Shown piece after piece: positions 1-8,287 of a stretch of DNA of 64,000 bases. The stretch spans positions 62,001 to 126,000 of the forward strand of contig NZ_PVTE01000013.1 in the NCBI RefSeq assembly GCF_003002825.1, in the 5' to 3' direction. This DNA is from Spirosoma oryzae. Its GTDB lineage: Bacteria; Bacteroidota; Bacteroidia; Cytophagales; Spirosomataceae. The notes beneath the pieces are model-generated. The model was not told the DNA's origin, ran no database searches, and saw only the letters and a list, made by a program, of their open reading frames with translations. The position numbers and the translations under genes were made by a program. The stretch's first letter is position 1; every line of letters begins with the position of its first letter.

Positions 1-1
1 C

Positions 2-385
2 ACGAATCCCAAAAACCTGAACCATACTACCTGGACGGTTAAACAACTGGCCCGCATCGAGTCCGAAGCCACTCTGAAAATCGGAACTGTGCTGCCGAAA
101 ACCAACTGGGCGGGCAGCCTGCTGCTGGCCTTCGATGCCGACAACCCCAACACCCTCGTGTTCCGGCCCGGCGCAGTAACGTACTACAATGGGCGGGGCG
201 ATTACACCACGACGGGGCCGGTTCTGCAAGTGAAAAATGCCCACTGGAACGCTACGTATTCCGTCCTGTTCTTCGGCGTGTTCATCAACGAAAAAACCCT
301 GATCGGCAACTTTCAGCAGAAATCACTATCCGACCAGACTGGTCCCTACAAGCCCCTGCCCCTCGAAGAATTTACCCGGAAATAA
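2..385 (+). CDS. 3' end of an unknown gene (5' truncated by window edge)
   Basis: The reading frame is open from the first complete codon in the window to the stop at 383-385, so only the last ~127 residues of a longer protein are seen. A GTG at 89 is in frame but there is no reason to treat it as the start. I do not recognise the family; the tail is rich in aromatic residues and beta-prone stretches, compatible with a secreted or outer-membrane protein. It ends two bases before the TIG/NHL lipoprotein gene, so the two are probably co-transcribed and may belong to one cell-surface locus. Confidence 0.6.
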   Translation, partial: TNPKNLNHTTWTVKQLARIESEATLKIGTVLPKTNWAGSLLLAFDADNPNTLVFRPGAVTYYNGRGDYTTTGPVLQVKNAHWNATYSVLFFGVFINEKTLIGNFQQKSLSDQTGPYKPLPLEEFTRK

Positions 386-387
386 TC

Positions 388-1920
388 ATGAAAACCCACT
401 GGCTTATCCTTCTACTCGGTCTCGTCTGGGCCTGCAAAAAGCAGGAAACACCCAATCCCTTCGGAATCGAACGGTTCGACCCCGTGCAGGGCGTCGCTGG
501 TACGACCGTTACGATCCAGGGAACGGGTTTCTCGACCGACGTTACCAAGAACAGCGTAAAATTCGGGGGGAGTTCTTCCGCCACGGTTACGTCGGCCAAC
601 CCGACGCAACTGGTCGTCACCGTGCCGGGCACCGCCAGAACGGGCCGGATCACCGTGGAAGCCGACGGCCAGACGGTGACCTCCGCCACGGATTTTACGG
701 TACCGACCGGCCCCGGCCTGACCAGCTTCAGCCCCGAACAGGGCGAAGAAGGGGATGCCGTTACGCTCAAAGGCTACAACTTTACCAGCACGCTGACCGT
801 GAAATTCAACGGAGTGGCCGTTCAGCGAACCAACCTCGTCCAGATCGGGACGTCGGAGTTGCGGGTTGTAGTGCCGGACGGAGCCACTACGGGTAAAATT
901 ACCCTTGAAGACGCCAGCGGTCAGACCGCTTCGTCGAAGGAGTTTACGGTTATCGTTCCCCTGTCGGGCAAAGCGACCGTTAGCAAACTAGCGGCCCTGC
1001 CGGCCTACGCCAGTGCCGGAGCCGACGGGGTTCGGCTGGCGTTGGGCAACGGCTCTGCGGGAATCGGGAACAATCTGTTTATCACCGGCCCCGGTCAGAA
1101 AACCGTTTACCGGATGGACCTCGTCACCCTGGCCGTGGCCCCCTTCCAGACCATCGCCAACGCCCCCGTGAGCATTGCCGTTGCGGGCGACCAGCTGGTG
1201 TTCGGCGATACCGACGACGGCTATTACTACACGTGTCGGTTCGACAGGCTCTCCAGATCGACCACGGCCAATGACCAGGCGCGGTCTTTCTCGCTGAAAC
1301 CATCGGGCCCACTGTACCGGGAGTTCAATTTGATCGGTACCAACAGTGAGAACGAGCTCATCGGCATCAACAGCAGCACGGCCGGTGGAAATACCGCGTC
1401 CAGTTTTACGGCGACGATTGTTAATTCCCAGCTTAAGGGATCGCCCCAGCGGGCCAACGCCCATCTGGCCACCAACGGCAAAAGTGTGTTCGTTTTCTGC
1501 AATCAGACGCTCTGGAGACTCCAGGCCGACAAAACCCTGAAACGAGTGGCCGGATCGCCCGGTCAGGCGGGTTACGTGGATGGGCCGGCCGATGCCGCGC
1601 GTTTTCAGGATGGCGGCTACGCCCGGGGCAATGCCATCACGGTCGATCAGAACGACAACGTGTACGTCGCCGACTACGGCTCCGGGTGCATTCGCCGGGT
1701 GGATGCTTCGGGTACCGTAACGACCGTTGCCGGGAATCAGAAACTGGCTAATTCGACGGGTAGCACCAAGCCGGGACGCAGCCATCGCATGGCATTCCGG
1801 TTCGATCAGTTCGACCTGGCCATTGATCCGAATACGGGCGTGCTGTACGTGATCGCCAACAACAACGAGTCCGGTACTACGCTTCGGTTCGCCCTCTATA
1901 AAGTTATTTTCGATGCTTAA
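388..1920 (+). CDS. TIG/IPT-domain and NHL-repeat lipoprotein
   Basis: A 510-residue predicted lipoprotein. The N terminus is a short hydrophobic signal ending in a lipobox-like LVWAC near residue 16, followed by a charged linker. Residues ~28-105 and ~108-190 read as two IPT/TIG immunoglobulin-like domains (both open with the typical 'F-P-G-G-V-T-I-G-F' spacing and close with a TDFTV or KEFTV strand). The C-terminal half carries NHL/beta-propeller features, including GNAITVDQNDNVYVADYG and a following IRRVD-TVTTVAG repeat. Such proteins sit on the cell surface of Bacteroidota, often in glycan-use loci, but no substrate can be inferred. It starts two bases after the preceding partial gene. 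Confidence 0.85.
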   Translation: MKTHWLILLLGLVWACKKQETPNPFGIERFDPVQGVAGTTVTIQGTGFSTDVTKNSVKFGGSSSATVTSANPTQLVVTVPGTARTGRITVEADGQTVTSATDFTVPTGPGLTSFSPEQGEEGDAVTLKGYNFTSTLTVKFNGVAVQRTNLVQIGTSELRVVVPDGATTGKITLEDASGQTASSKEFTVIVPLSGKATVSKLAALPAYASAGADGVRLALGNGSAGIGNNLFITGPGQKTVYRMDLVTLAVAPFQTIANAPVSIAVAGDQLVFGDTDDGYYYTCRFDRLSRSTTANDQARSFSLKPSGPLYREFNLIGTNSENELIGINSSTAGGNTASSFTATIVNSQLKGSPQRANAHLATNGKSVFVFCNQTLWRLQADKTLKRVAGSPGQAGYVDGPADAARFQDGGYARGNAITVDQNDNVYVADYGSGCIRRVDASGTVTTVAGNQKLANSTGSTKPGRSHRMAFRFDQFDLAIDPNTGVLYVIANNNESGTTLRFALYKVIFDA

Positions 1921-2042
1921 TCCGCTCTACATTGTGACGGCCTGCGGTAATATCACAGACGTTACCGCCGAATTGACATAAGCCATGCCTTGCATACCCG
2001 ACAATTGATATTCGTTTCTAGTCGGCGGGGGGCTGCGTGTTC

Positions 2043-2744
2043 CTAAAACTGAATCAGCAGGCTCTGCCGTTCCTGCTGCATGGTGATCGGTTCGTCGATA
2101 AAACGGGCGTTCAGCTTCAGGCGTTTGCACATCGCCAGCCACTCATTTTTTGGAATCACCAGAAAGCCGTTTTCCTGCCGCACCTTGTAGTAACTCGAAA
2201 AGCGCAGCCGGAACAGCAGGTTCAACATCGACAGAAGCTTGCCTTGGCGTAACGACCGACCCAGAATGCTTAGCACATCGCCAAGAACGCCTTCTTCCAC
2301 AATCAGGTCACAGACCAGTGCTTTCGCCCCCGGTGCTGCCAGCGCTTTGATATTGGCCAGCAGTTTTTCTACCTCGGCCGCGTCGCGGTAATACTGCACC
2401 ACGCTCATTACGATAATCAGATCGAACTGTTTACCGGCAACAACGTCGAAATTCAGGTAGTCGTCGGCGGGGATGTCGTGGAAAAATACGTTGGCATGGG
2501 CCGCATGTTTAGCGCGGGCAATCTCATTGTACCGCTGCGAAATATCGAGGCCGTGTAGTTCGCCGACGCGGTCGTGCCAGGCATCTTCGAGATTGGCCGG
2601 ACCGGAGCCGATGTCGAGTACACGCAGCGTCTTGTTCAGCGGAGCATAGCGCTCAACCCGGTCCAGGAAGTACGCGTAATTGGCCGACATTGAGTTGTCG
2701 AACTCATTTTCTTTTTGCCAGAAATCAAGCCAGGTGGAGGGCAT
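2043..2744 (-). CDS. Class I SAM-dependent methyltransferase
   Basis: A 233-residue protein with a Rossmann-type methyltransferase fold: motif I is VLDIGSGPANLED at ~43-55, an acidic residue ends strand 2 (HGLDIS), and FDLIIVMSVVQYY at ~108-120 is the post-motif strand found in methyltransferase domain 11/25 families. The substrate is not identifiable. It lies 23 bases downstream of the GT87-like membrane protein on the same strand, so the pair is probably one transcript, and a joint role in surface glycan or lipid modification is possible but only inferred. Half of a GTTTACGG-type palindromic repeat occupies the gap between the two genes. Confidence 0.8.
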   Translation of the reverse strand: MPSTWLDFWQKENEFDNSMSANYAYFLDRVERYAPLNKTLRVLDIGSGPANLEDAWHDRVGELHGLDISQRYNEIARAKHAAHANVFFHDIPADDYLNFDVVAGKQFDLIIVMSVVQYYRDAAEVEKLLANIKALAAPGAKALVCDLIVEEGVLGDVLSILGRSLRQGKLLSMLNLLFRLRFSSYYKVRQENGFLVIPKNEWLAMCKRLKLNARFIDEPITMQQERQSLLIQF

Positions 2745-2767
2745 TATCGGTGTACAGTTTTCGGTTT

Positions 2768-3970
2768 CTAGTTTACGGCGGTCGATGTTCCGAGAGTACC
2801 GCCGTGGCCTGGTTGTAAATGGACCGATTGATCGGTCACGGTGGGGGGCGCGGGCAGTAGCATTAGCCAGACAATGCGGAACCAGATCAGTACGCAGGGC
2901 AGGGCTTTTAGCGCGTAGGGCAGCACGAAGGTCTTGCGCAGGTAAGGGGGGAAAATATCAGTCGGCGATAGAACGGTCAGCACGAAGCAACTGATAAGCA
3001 GTACCCGGTCGAGTGTCGTACGTGGACTGACTACCCACCAGCAAACAACGCCGGTTATGGCCGTGATATAGGTTGGCGACTCGGCTACCGGATTGAATAT
3101 GACCTGAAAAATCAGCACCGACGCCAGCATCAGTATCCGGTAGGTGTACTCCCGATAGCGACTAGTCCGAAGGTAAGTCGTGCAGAAAATAACCACGCCG
3201 ACACCGATGATAGCCGCCGTAGGAACCGTCGGCGAGATCGACAGGTGAATCAGGCGGTGAATGGACGTGTTCGCCCAGATGTCGCCGTCTGACTTAATCA
3301 TCAGCTGCGTTACCCATAGCTCATACTGATGGTACAATTCGGCTGGCGTAGCGAAGAGCAGCGGGAGGACAGCTAGTACAATGGTCCACAGCACCATCGA
3401 CGCCAGGAACTTCAGTTTTTGCGGGTACAGAATAAACAGACCGGCCGCTACGAGACTGTATATCTTTACGTTGAAGCCCAGCATGATAAAAAAGGCGGCC
3501 CAGAACGGCTGCTTTTTCTCGAAGCTCAAAAACGCAAACACCGACAGGGCGGCAATCATCGGATTGGTCTGACTGTTGACGAGTGAGGTAAACAGTTCCT
3601 GCACGCCAAACCAGTACGCAAATACTTTCTGCTGATGGGTAAGCGGCAGCTTGTAGATGGCGTATACCCACACACCCGTAAACAGGAAATGCCAGAGAAA
3701 CAGCCCGACTGAATAGGGAAGGGCGAAAATGGGGGAGAACAGAGCCGCGAAGGTCGGCGCGTAATGGTAATGGTCGGAGTACTGCTGAGGATATTCGGCG
3801 TACAGGCTCTGATTGTTGATGAGGTGTTCCAGCGAATAGTAGAAAATGCTGTAATTGTTCGAGCCCTCCCAGAAAACGATGCGAACACTGGCGAACAGGG
3901 TCAGCACAAAATATACGGCGAAAATAAACCGGAAATCGCTGAACAGCGGCTTTTTAAAGAAGTCGATCAT
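2768..3970 (-). CDS. GT87-family (DUF2029) polytopic membrane protein
   Basis: A 400-residue protein with about ten hydrophobic segments. The first lumenal loop (residues ~28-75) has the DUF2029/GT87 layout: FYYSLEHLINNQSLY followed by HYHYAPTFAALFSPI, which corresponds to the family's 'G-x-x-LY ... Y-P-P-x-x' signature. Characterised GT87 proteins are polyprenol-phosphate-dependent mannosyltransferases of the GT-C fold in Actinobacteria; in Bacteroidota the substrate is usually unknown. The last codons overlap a GTTTACGG-type repeat, so the extreme C terminus (STAVN) may be repeat-derived. The methyltransferase gene follows on the same strand. Confidence 0.75.
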   Translation of the reverse strand: MIDFFKKPLFSDFRFIFAVYFVLTLFASVRIVFWEGSNNYSIFYYSLEHLINNQSLYAEYPQQYSDHYHYAPTFAALFSPIFALPYSVGLFLWHFLFTGVWVYAIYKLPLTHQQKVFAYWFGVQELFTSLVNSQTNPMIAALSVFAFLSFEKKQPFWAAFFIMLGFNVKIYSLVAAGLFILYPQKLKFLASMVLWTIVLAVLPLLFATPAELYHQYELWVTQLMIKSDGDIWANTSIHRLIHLSISPTVPTAAIIGVGVVIFCTTYLRTSRYREYTYRILMLASVLIFQVIFNPVAESPTYITAITGVVCWWVVSPRTTLDRVLLISCFVLTVLSPTDIFPPYLRKTFVLPYALKALPCVLIWFRIVWLMLLPAPPTVTDQSVHLQPGHGGTLGTSTAVN

Positions 3971-4055
3971 GCAGACTAAACGAGTCGGTGGGCGGTATTA
4001 AACCAACCTGACAATCGACAAAGATAAGGAGAAAGCGTCGGTAAGTGGGACCACA

Positions 4056-4086
4056 AAAAAGGACCGGCCGTAGACCAGTCCTTTTT
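4056..4086 (-). terminator. Intrinsic terminator downstream of the Uma2 gene
   Basis: AAAAAGGAC and GTCCTTTTT form a perfect 9-bp stem around a 13-base loop, with A/T runs on both sides, so it can act in both directions. It lies 18 bases after the Uma2 stop codon and is the likely end of that minus-strand transcript. Confidence 0.75.
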
Positions 4087-4103
4087 GTTCCGTTATCGGT
4101 TAG

Positions 4104-4766
4104 TTACGCAGTAAGCAACGCACGCAAGGCGGTCACATTGGCTCCCGCATCGAATACTGCTTTGACCGGTATGGTAAAGCCGGTGATCACCTGACTGCTG
4201 ACGGACTGACCAACTCGGAACAGACCCGTTGCGGCATATTCGCTCGTGTCCGCATCGATAGTAAACGTTTCGATCGTCTCGCGAAGGGGATCAACGAGCC
4301 AGTACTCCGTTACATTATGAGCGGCATAATCTTCAAACTTTACCCCCCGATCGTTCTGTTGTGTACTCTTCGATAGGACCTCGATAATCAGGTCGGGAGC
4401 GGGGTAATAGAGTTGATCCGGTTCGATAATAGCGGCTTTCTCATTGGCAAAGAAGACGATGTCCGGTTCATAACTGTTACGAGACAATTCAATAAGTGCT
4501 TTTTCAACGCGAACCATACCCATGCCTCTATCGTCAACAAAAGCATTTAGCAACATACCCAACCGTAGAACAGCAGCATTATGCCGTTCTAAAGCTGGCG
4601 AATGAACGACGACTTCGCCGTTGATAAACTCGGCTTTCATGTCGTCGTCCATCCACTCGTAAAAGGCTTGTCGGCGTTTGTGTTCGTCGTTCAGTATAGC
4701 CTGCACCTGCCGGATAATTTGCGGGGCCTTCGGCGACTCTAGTAACTGGGCTGCTAATTCGGTCAT
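4104..4766 (-). CDS. Uma2-family (DUF820) restriction-endonuclease-fold protein
   Basis: A 220-residue protein with the Uma2 core: FINGEVVVHSPALERHN at ~48-65, a central EPDIVFF strand (~96-102), PAPDLIIEVLSKST at ~122-135 and a YWLVDPLRETIETF strand at ~155-170. The PD-(D/E)XK pattern D-x-IIEV-x-S-K and the E-PDI acidic pair are present, so it looks intact. Uma2 proteins are very numerous in Cyanobacteria and Spirosoma-like bacteria and their cellular role is not settled. It has its own terminator and a 39-base gap to cysN, so it may be an independent insertion beside the sulfur operon. Confidence 0.8.
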   Translation of the reverse strand: MTELAAQLLESPKAPQIIRQVQAILNDEHKRRQAFYEWMDDDMKAEFINGEVVVHSPALERHNAAVLRLGMLLNAFVDDRGMGMVRVEKALIELSRNSYEPDIVFFANEKAAIIEPDQLYYPAPDLIIEVLSKSTQQNDRGVKFEDYAAHNVTEYWLVDPLRETIETFTIDADTSEYAATGLFRVGQSVSSQVITGFTIPVKAVFDAGANVTALRALLTA

Positions 4767-4805
4767 TGTCTGGTGTGTTTTTCCAAATATACCGAAAAAA
4801 GTGGG

Positions 4806-6059
4806 TTAGGCTTCGCCGATCAGCATCAGCGCGCCAACGGTTACGTTGCTGGTTTCGTCGATCAGGATAGCGCCCCCGGTTGCCCGGTTCTGCTGATACG
4901 AGTCGAAGCTGATGGGCTGGGCCGTCCGCAGGACGATCTTCGCCATGTCGTTCAGTTTCAGACTGTCGACGTCTTCCGTTTCTTCGTAGGTGTTGACGTT
5001 CAACTGGTACGCGATCTCCCGCACAGAGCAGCGCGTCCGGGCGGTACCCACCTGCAAAACGTATTTGTTACCGACTTTAAACTCTTTGGTGTCCATCCAG
5101 CACAGCATGGCTTCAACTGTCTGACTACTCGTCGGCAGGGCGTCGGACCGGACGATCAAATCGCCCCGGCTGATGTCGACATCGCTCGACAGGTGCAGCA
5201 CGACCGATTGTGGCGCTTCGGCCATATCGAGGTGATTGCCAGCAATTTCGATAGCGTCGATGGTCGAGGTTTCGCCGGACGGAAACACCGTGATCGTATC
5301 GCCTTTGTGGAACGTACCGCTGGTAATCTTACCCGCGTAGCCCCGGTAGTCGTGCAACTCGGCGGTTTGCGGACGAATGACATACTGCACCGGAAAACGG
5401 CCCGGTAGCTGAACGCCAAAATCGTTGCTCAGCTCGACAGTCTCCAGATGCTCCAGCAGCGTCGAGCCGTCGTACCACGGCATAGCGCCCGACCGGTCGA
5501 CTACGTTATCGCCATTTAACGCCGACATTGGAATGTACGTCACCTGCTCAACGTTCAACTTCTTCGCCAGGTCGGCATACTGAATGCATATGTCCGAGAA
5601 CACATCCTGCGAGTAATCGACCAGATCCATTTTGTTCACCGCCACGACGATGTGCGGAATACCGAGCAGGCTGGCGATGAGCGAATGACGGCGGGTCTGT
5701 TCAACGACGCCGTGTCGGGCATCGACCAGCACGATGGCCAGCTGGCAGTTCGACGCACCGGTTACCATGTTGCGAGTATACTGAATATGCCCCGGAGCAT
5801 CGACGATGATAAACTTGCGTTTGGGCGTCTGGAAATACCGGTACGCTACGTCGATGGTGATGCCCTGTTCGCGCTCCGAACGAAGGCCGTCGGTTAGCAG
5901 GGCGAGGTCGATTTCGCCGTCGTCGCGGCTTTTGCTGGCCCGCTCGATGGCTTCGAGTTGATCGACCAGAATTGATTTTGAATCGTAAAGCAGCCGCCCG
6001 ATGAGCGTGCTCTTGCCGTCGTCAACCGAGCCGGCGGTTATGAAGCGAAGTAAATCCAT
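4806..6059 (-). CDS. cysN: Sulfate adenylyltransferase subunit 1 (GTPase)
   Basis: A 417-residue GTPase subunit of ATP sulfurylase, which activates sulfate to adenosine 5'-phosphosulfate together with CysD. The translation-factor G domain is complete: Walker A VDDGKSTLIGRLL (~12-24), G3 DAPGH (~90), G4 NKMD (~145). Domain 2 and 3 beta barrels follow. The length fits CysN alone, with no CysC kinase fused. Its ATG begins on the base next to the end of the restored hepT frame, so it is translated in a packed operon (metZ to cysN). No recognisable ribosome-binding site is present, as is common in this phylum. Confidence 0.95.
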   Translation of the reverse strand: MDLLRFITAGSVDDGKSTLIGRLLYDSKSILVDQLEAIERASKSRDDGEIDLALLTDGLRSEREQGITIDVAYRYFQTPKRKFIIVDAPGHIQYTRNMVTGASNCQLAIVLVDARHGVVEQTRRHSLIASLLGIPHIVVAVNKMDLVDYSQDVFSDICIQYADLAKKLNVEQVTYIPMSALNGDNVVDRSGAMPWYDGSTLLEHLETVELSNDFGVQLPGRFPVQYVIRPQTAELHDYRGYAGKITSGTFHKGDTITVFPSGETSTIDAIEIAGNHLDMAEAPQSVVLHLSSDVDISRGDLIVRSDALPTSSQTVEAMLCWMDTKEFKVGNKYVLQVGTARTRCSVREIAYQLNVNTYEETEDVDSLKLNDMAKIVLRTAQPISFDSYQQNRATGGAILIDETSNVTVGALMLIGEA

Positions 6060-6490
6060 TTACTGAATGTCAGAAAAATTGATGTGTCGATAGTAATTAC
6101 TTTCTTTCGACAGTGTATAATCTGCTGTTGCAAACAGGCCGCTTGTCAAGCCGTCTCGAATGAGTTGCTCAAGCTGCTGTTTAAAGGTGGGCAAGCTGAA
6201 GCGGATGGTTTTGAACACAACCAACTTGTCGATGCCGACGTAGTCATGCGCGATCAGGTTACGGAGCCCTTTGATGTCGATCCAAGGAATGGACGGGTCG
6301 ATTCACCAAGCCGGTTTACCTGCTCACCGATGTGCAACAACTGCAACAAGCAGGCATTAAAATCCTTTTGATCGTTCGCGTCGAAAAAGGCAAAAGGATC
6401 TTCATATCCGTTGGCATAAATCGTTATTTTGCCAATAGCTTCCAGAATACGCAGGCAATAAACGAGATCCGTTTTAGGCGCGGGTTGCAT
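6060..6490 (-). pseudogene. hepT: HepT-family toxin, frameshifted
   Basis: Residues 1-66 are read from 6490 and contain a normal HepT N-terminal half (LLQLLHIGEQVNRLGESTR). Near 6296-6302 the frame breaks: the original frame stops at 6254, while the next frame continues directly with IPWIDIKGLRNLIAHDYVG and stays open to a TAA at 6060-6062. That second part contains the HepT signature R-x4-H-x-Y (R-NLIA-H-D-Y), the RNase catalytic motif whose tyrosine is adenylylated by the partner MNT. One base is missing, or two are extra, in a context without a long homopolymer. The toxin should therefore lack its active site unless frameshifting restores it. It overlaps mntA by 17 bases. Confidence 0.85.
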
Positions 6491-6764
6491 ACCGAATATC
6501 GTTCAGAGCGCGGTTTAGAATTATTGGTTCCGCGTAGGCCCGCAACATCACATCCACCGAATAACGTAAATCGTTCTGGAGTTTTTCGCGCAGCGCAATC
6601 AACTGCTGATAGGGAATTGGCTCGTCAATCAAGAGGTCAATGTCCCGAAACGATTCGCCACGTGCGAACGAGCCGAACACGCCAATCTGAGATAAACCAA
6701 ACTGGTCGAATACCTGCTGATCACGCAGATACTGTTCAAATGAGCCAAAATCGGTTACGAGCAT
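6474..6764 (-). CDS. mntA: MNT-type minimal nucleotidyltransferase antitoxin
   Basis: A 96-residue minimal nucleotidyltransferase. The motif GSFARGESFRDIDLLID at ~31-47 fits G-S-x10-D-x-D, and a third acidic position lies in SVDVML near residue 73. In HepT/MNT toxin-antitoxin systems this enzyme transfers AMP to a tyrosine of HepT and silences it. Here the neighbouring hepT is frameshifted, so mntA may be an orphan antitoxin kept by its position inside the operon. It sits 18 bases after cysD and overlaps hepT by 17 bases. Confidence 0.85.
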   Translation of the reverse strand: MLVTDFGSFEQYLRDQQVFDQFGLSQIGVFGSFARGESFRDIDLLIDEPIPYQQLIALREKLQNDLRYSVDVMLRAYAEPIILNRALNDIRYATRA

Positions 6765-6782
6765 TGCGTCAGCTGTTATTGC

Positions 6783-7679
6783 TTAAAAATACCCCCCTTT
6801 TTTGCGGTCTTCCATAGCGGCTTCGGAGAGCTGATCGTCCATGCGGGTTTCACCCCGTTCGGAGATGCGCGTTGCCTGAATCTCGTCGATGACAGCGTCG
6901 AGCGTAGCGGCTTCCGAGGGCGATGCGGCCGTACAGGAAATGTCGCCGACGGTGCGAAACCGAACCTGACGGGTGACGATCTGATCATCGGCTTCGGGTT
7001 TGATGACGCCCCCGGCCGTTGCCATCAGCTTGCCATCGCGCACGATCAGCTCCCGCTCATGGGCAAAGTAGATACTGGGCAGGTCGATCTTCTCGCGTCG
7101 GATGTAATTCCAGACGTCGAGTTCGGTCCAGTTCGAAATGGGAAACACGCGCACGTTTTCGCCCTTGTGAATCCGGCCGTTGTACAGATTCCAGAGCTCC
7201 GGTCGCTGCCGCTTGGGGTCCCATGAACCGAACTCGTCGCGCACGGAGAAGACCCGCTCTTTAGCCCGTGCTTTTTCCTCGTCGCGCCGGGCACCACCGA
7301 TACAGGCGTCGAACTCAAACTCTTCGATCGTGTCGAGCAACGTGAAGGTTTGTAGCCCGTTGCGCGTGGCATTGCGGCCGGTCGGTTCTTTCAGCTTCTT
7401 CGTGCGGATGGTATCTTCGACATAACGCACGATGAGTTTTTCGCCGATGCAGTTCGCCAGATCGTCGCGGAAGTCGAGGGCCTCCTGAAAGTTATGGCCC
7501 GTGTCGATATGCACGAGCGGGAACGGGAATTTACCGGGCCGAAAGGCTTTCAGCGCTAAGTGGACGAGCGTAATCGAGTCTTTACCGCCCGAAAACAGCA
7601 GGGCGGGGCGCTCAAACTGTCCAGCCACCTCCCGCATGATGTGAATCGCTTCCGATTCAAGTTGATCCAAGTAGTCCAT
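6783..7679 (-). CDS. cysD: Sulfate adenylyltransferase subunit 2
   Basis: A 298-residue PP-loop ATPase subunit that makes APS from ATP and sulfate. The loop SGGKDS is at ~30-35; PLVHIDTGHNFQEALDFRD (~55-73) and the R-GGARRDEE-A segment (~130-140) are typical of CysD, as is the C-terminal RKKGGYF tail contacting CysN. Length is normal for the family. Operon position: 17 bases after the orphan gene (7697-8287) and 18 bases before mntA, so the cysD-cysN pair, normally adjacent, has been separated by a toxin-antitoxin cassette. Confidence 0.95.
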   Translation of the reverse strand: MDYLDQLESEAIHIMREVAGQFERPALLFSGGKDSITLVHLALKAFRPGKFPFPLVHIDTGHNFQEALDFRDDLANCIGEKLIVRYVEDTIRTKKLKEPTGRNATRNGLQTFTLLDTIEEFEFDACIGGARRDEEKARAKERVFSVRDEFGSWDPKRQRPELWNLYNGRIHKGENVRVFPISNWTELDVWNYIRREKIDLPSIYFAHERELIVRDGKLMATAGGVIKPEADDQIVTRQVRFRTVGDISCTAASPSEAATLDAVIDEIQATRISERGETRMDDQLSEAAMEDRKKGGYF

Positions 7680-7696
7680 ATAGTTATTTGAGATGT

Positions 7697-8287
7697 CTAA
7701 TTGAAAAATTTGTAGACATCAGGGTTTGTAAGTAAACTCGATAAGACACCTGATAATACATCACTGCCAAAACTGCCGAGTTTGTCTTTGAGACTACTCT
7801 TTTTGTCTTCGAGATCACTCTTTGATTTTATGATAGAGTCGATCTCGTTAAACTGCTTACCAGTCAGTTCTTCTCGCAATGAGCTGATTACTACGTTAAG
7901 ATTAACCGTCTGCGATTGGTTGACGTGTATGTTTATACCGTTATGACCAGAAGAAGAATTTTGAGATGGAAGGCCAAGAACTGTGAGTTCTCTGACAAAT
8001 GCAGTTAGAAGTTTACGAGATTGATCAATGCAGTGAACTAAATTGTCTTGAGGTACATACATCGGAGGTTCGTATGAGTCAAACCTTGAACGTGAGCCTA
8101 ATCGAATTGGTGGTGTGCTGTGCCAATATTTGATCTCTTCTAGCTGCTTAACTTGTGAACTACTTTCCCCAAAAGATCGACGTAAGATATTAGCACTCGA
8201 CTGCTGCCATATTTTAAAATCACTCCCATTCTTGATAGTAGAGATTTCTTCTATTTGGCTATTCAGTATTGATATATAGTCGGTCAT
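7697..8287 (-). CDS. Orphan protein inserted in the sulfate operon
   Basis: A 196-residue protein I do not recognise. Its codons are clearly more AT-rich than those of cysH and cysD on either side, suggesting transfer. Residues 1-95 are mostly helical and charged (IWQQSSANILRRSFGE, then KQLEEIKY); a short asparagine/serine-rich stretch (~110-120) leads into a beta segment INIHVNQSQTVNLNVV (~117-132); the C terminus is a helical/coiled region ending in SGVLSSLLTNPDVYKFF. I have an uncertain impression that similar N-terminal segments occur in accessory proteins linked to defence. Its ATG overlaps the cysH stop by four bases (ATGA), so translation is coupled to cysH. Confidence 0.7.
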   Translation of the reverse strand: MTDYISILNSQIEEISTIKNGSDFKIWQQSSANILRRSFGESSSQVKQLEEIKYWHSTPPIRLGSRSRFDSYEPPMYVPQDNLVHCIDQSRKLLTAFVRELTVLGLPSQNSSSGHNGINIHVNQSQTVNLNVVISSLREELTGKQFNEIDSIIKSKSDLEDKKSSLKDKLGSFGSDVLSGVLSSLLTNPDVYKFFN

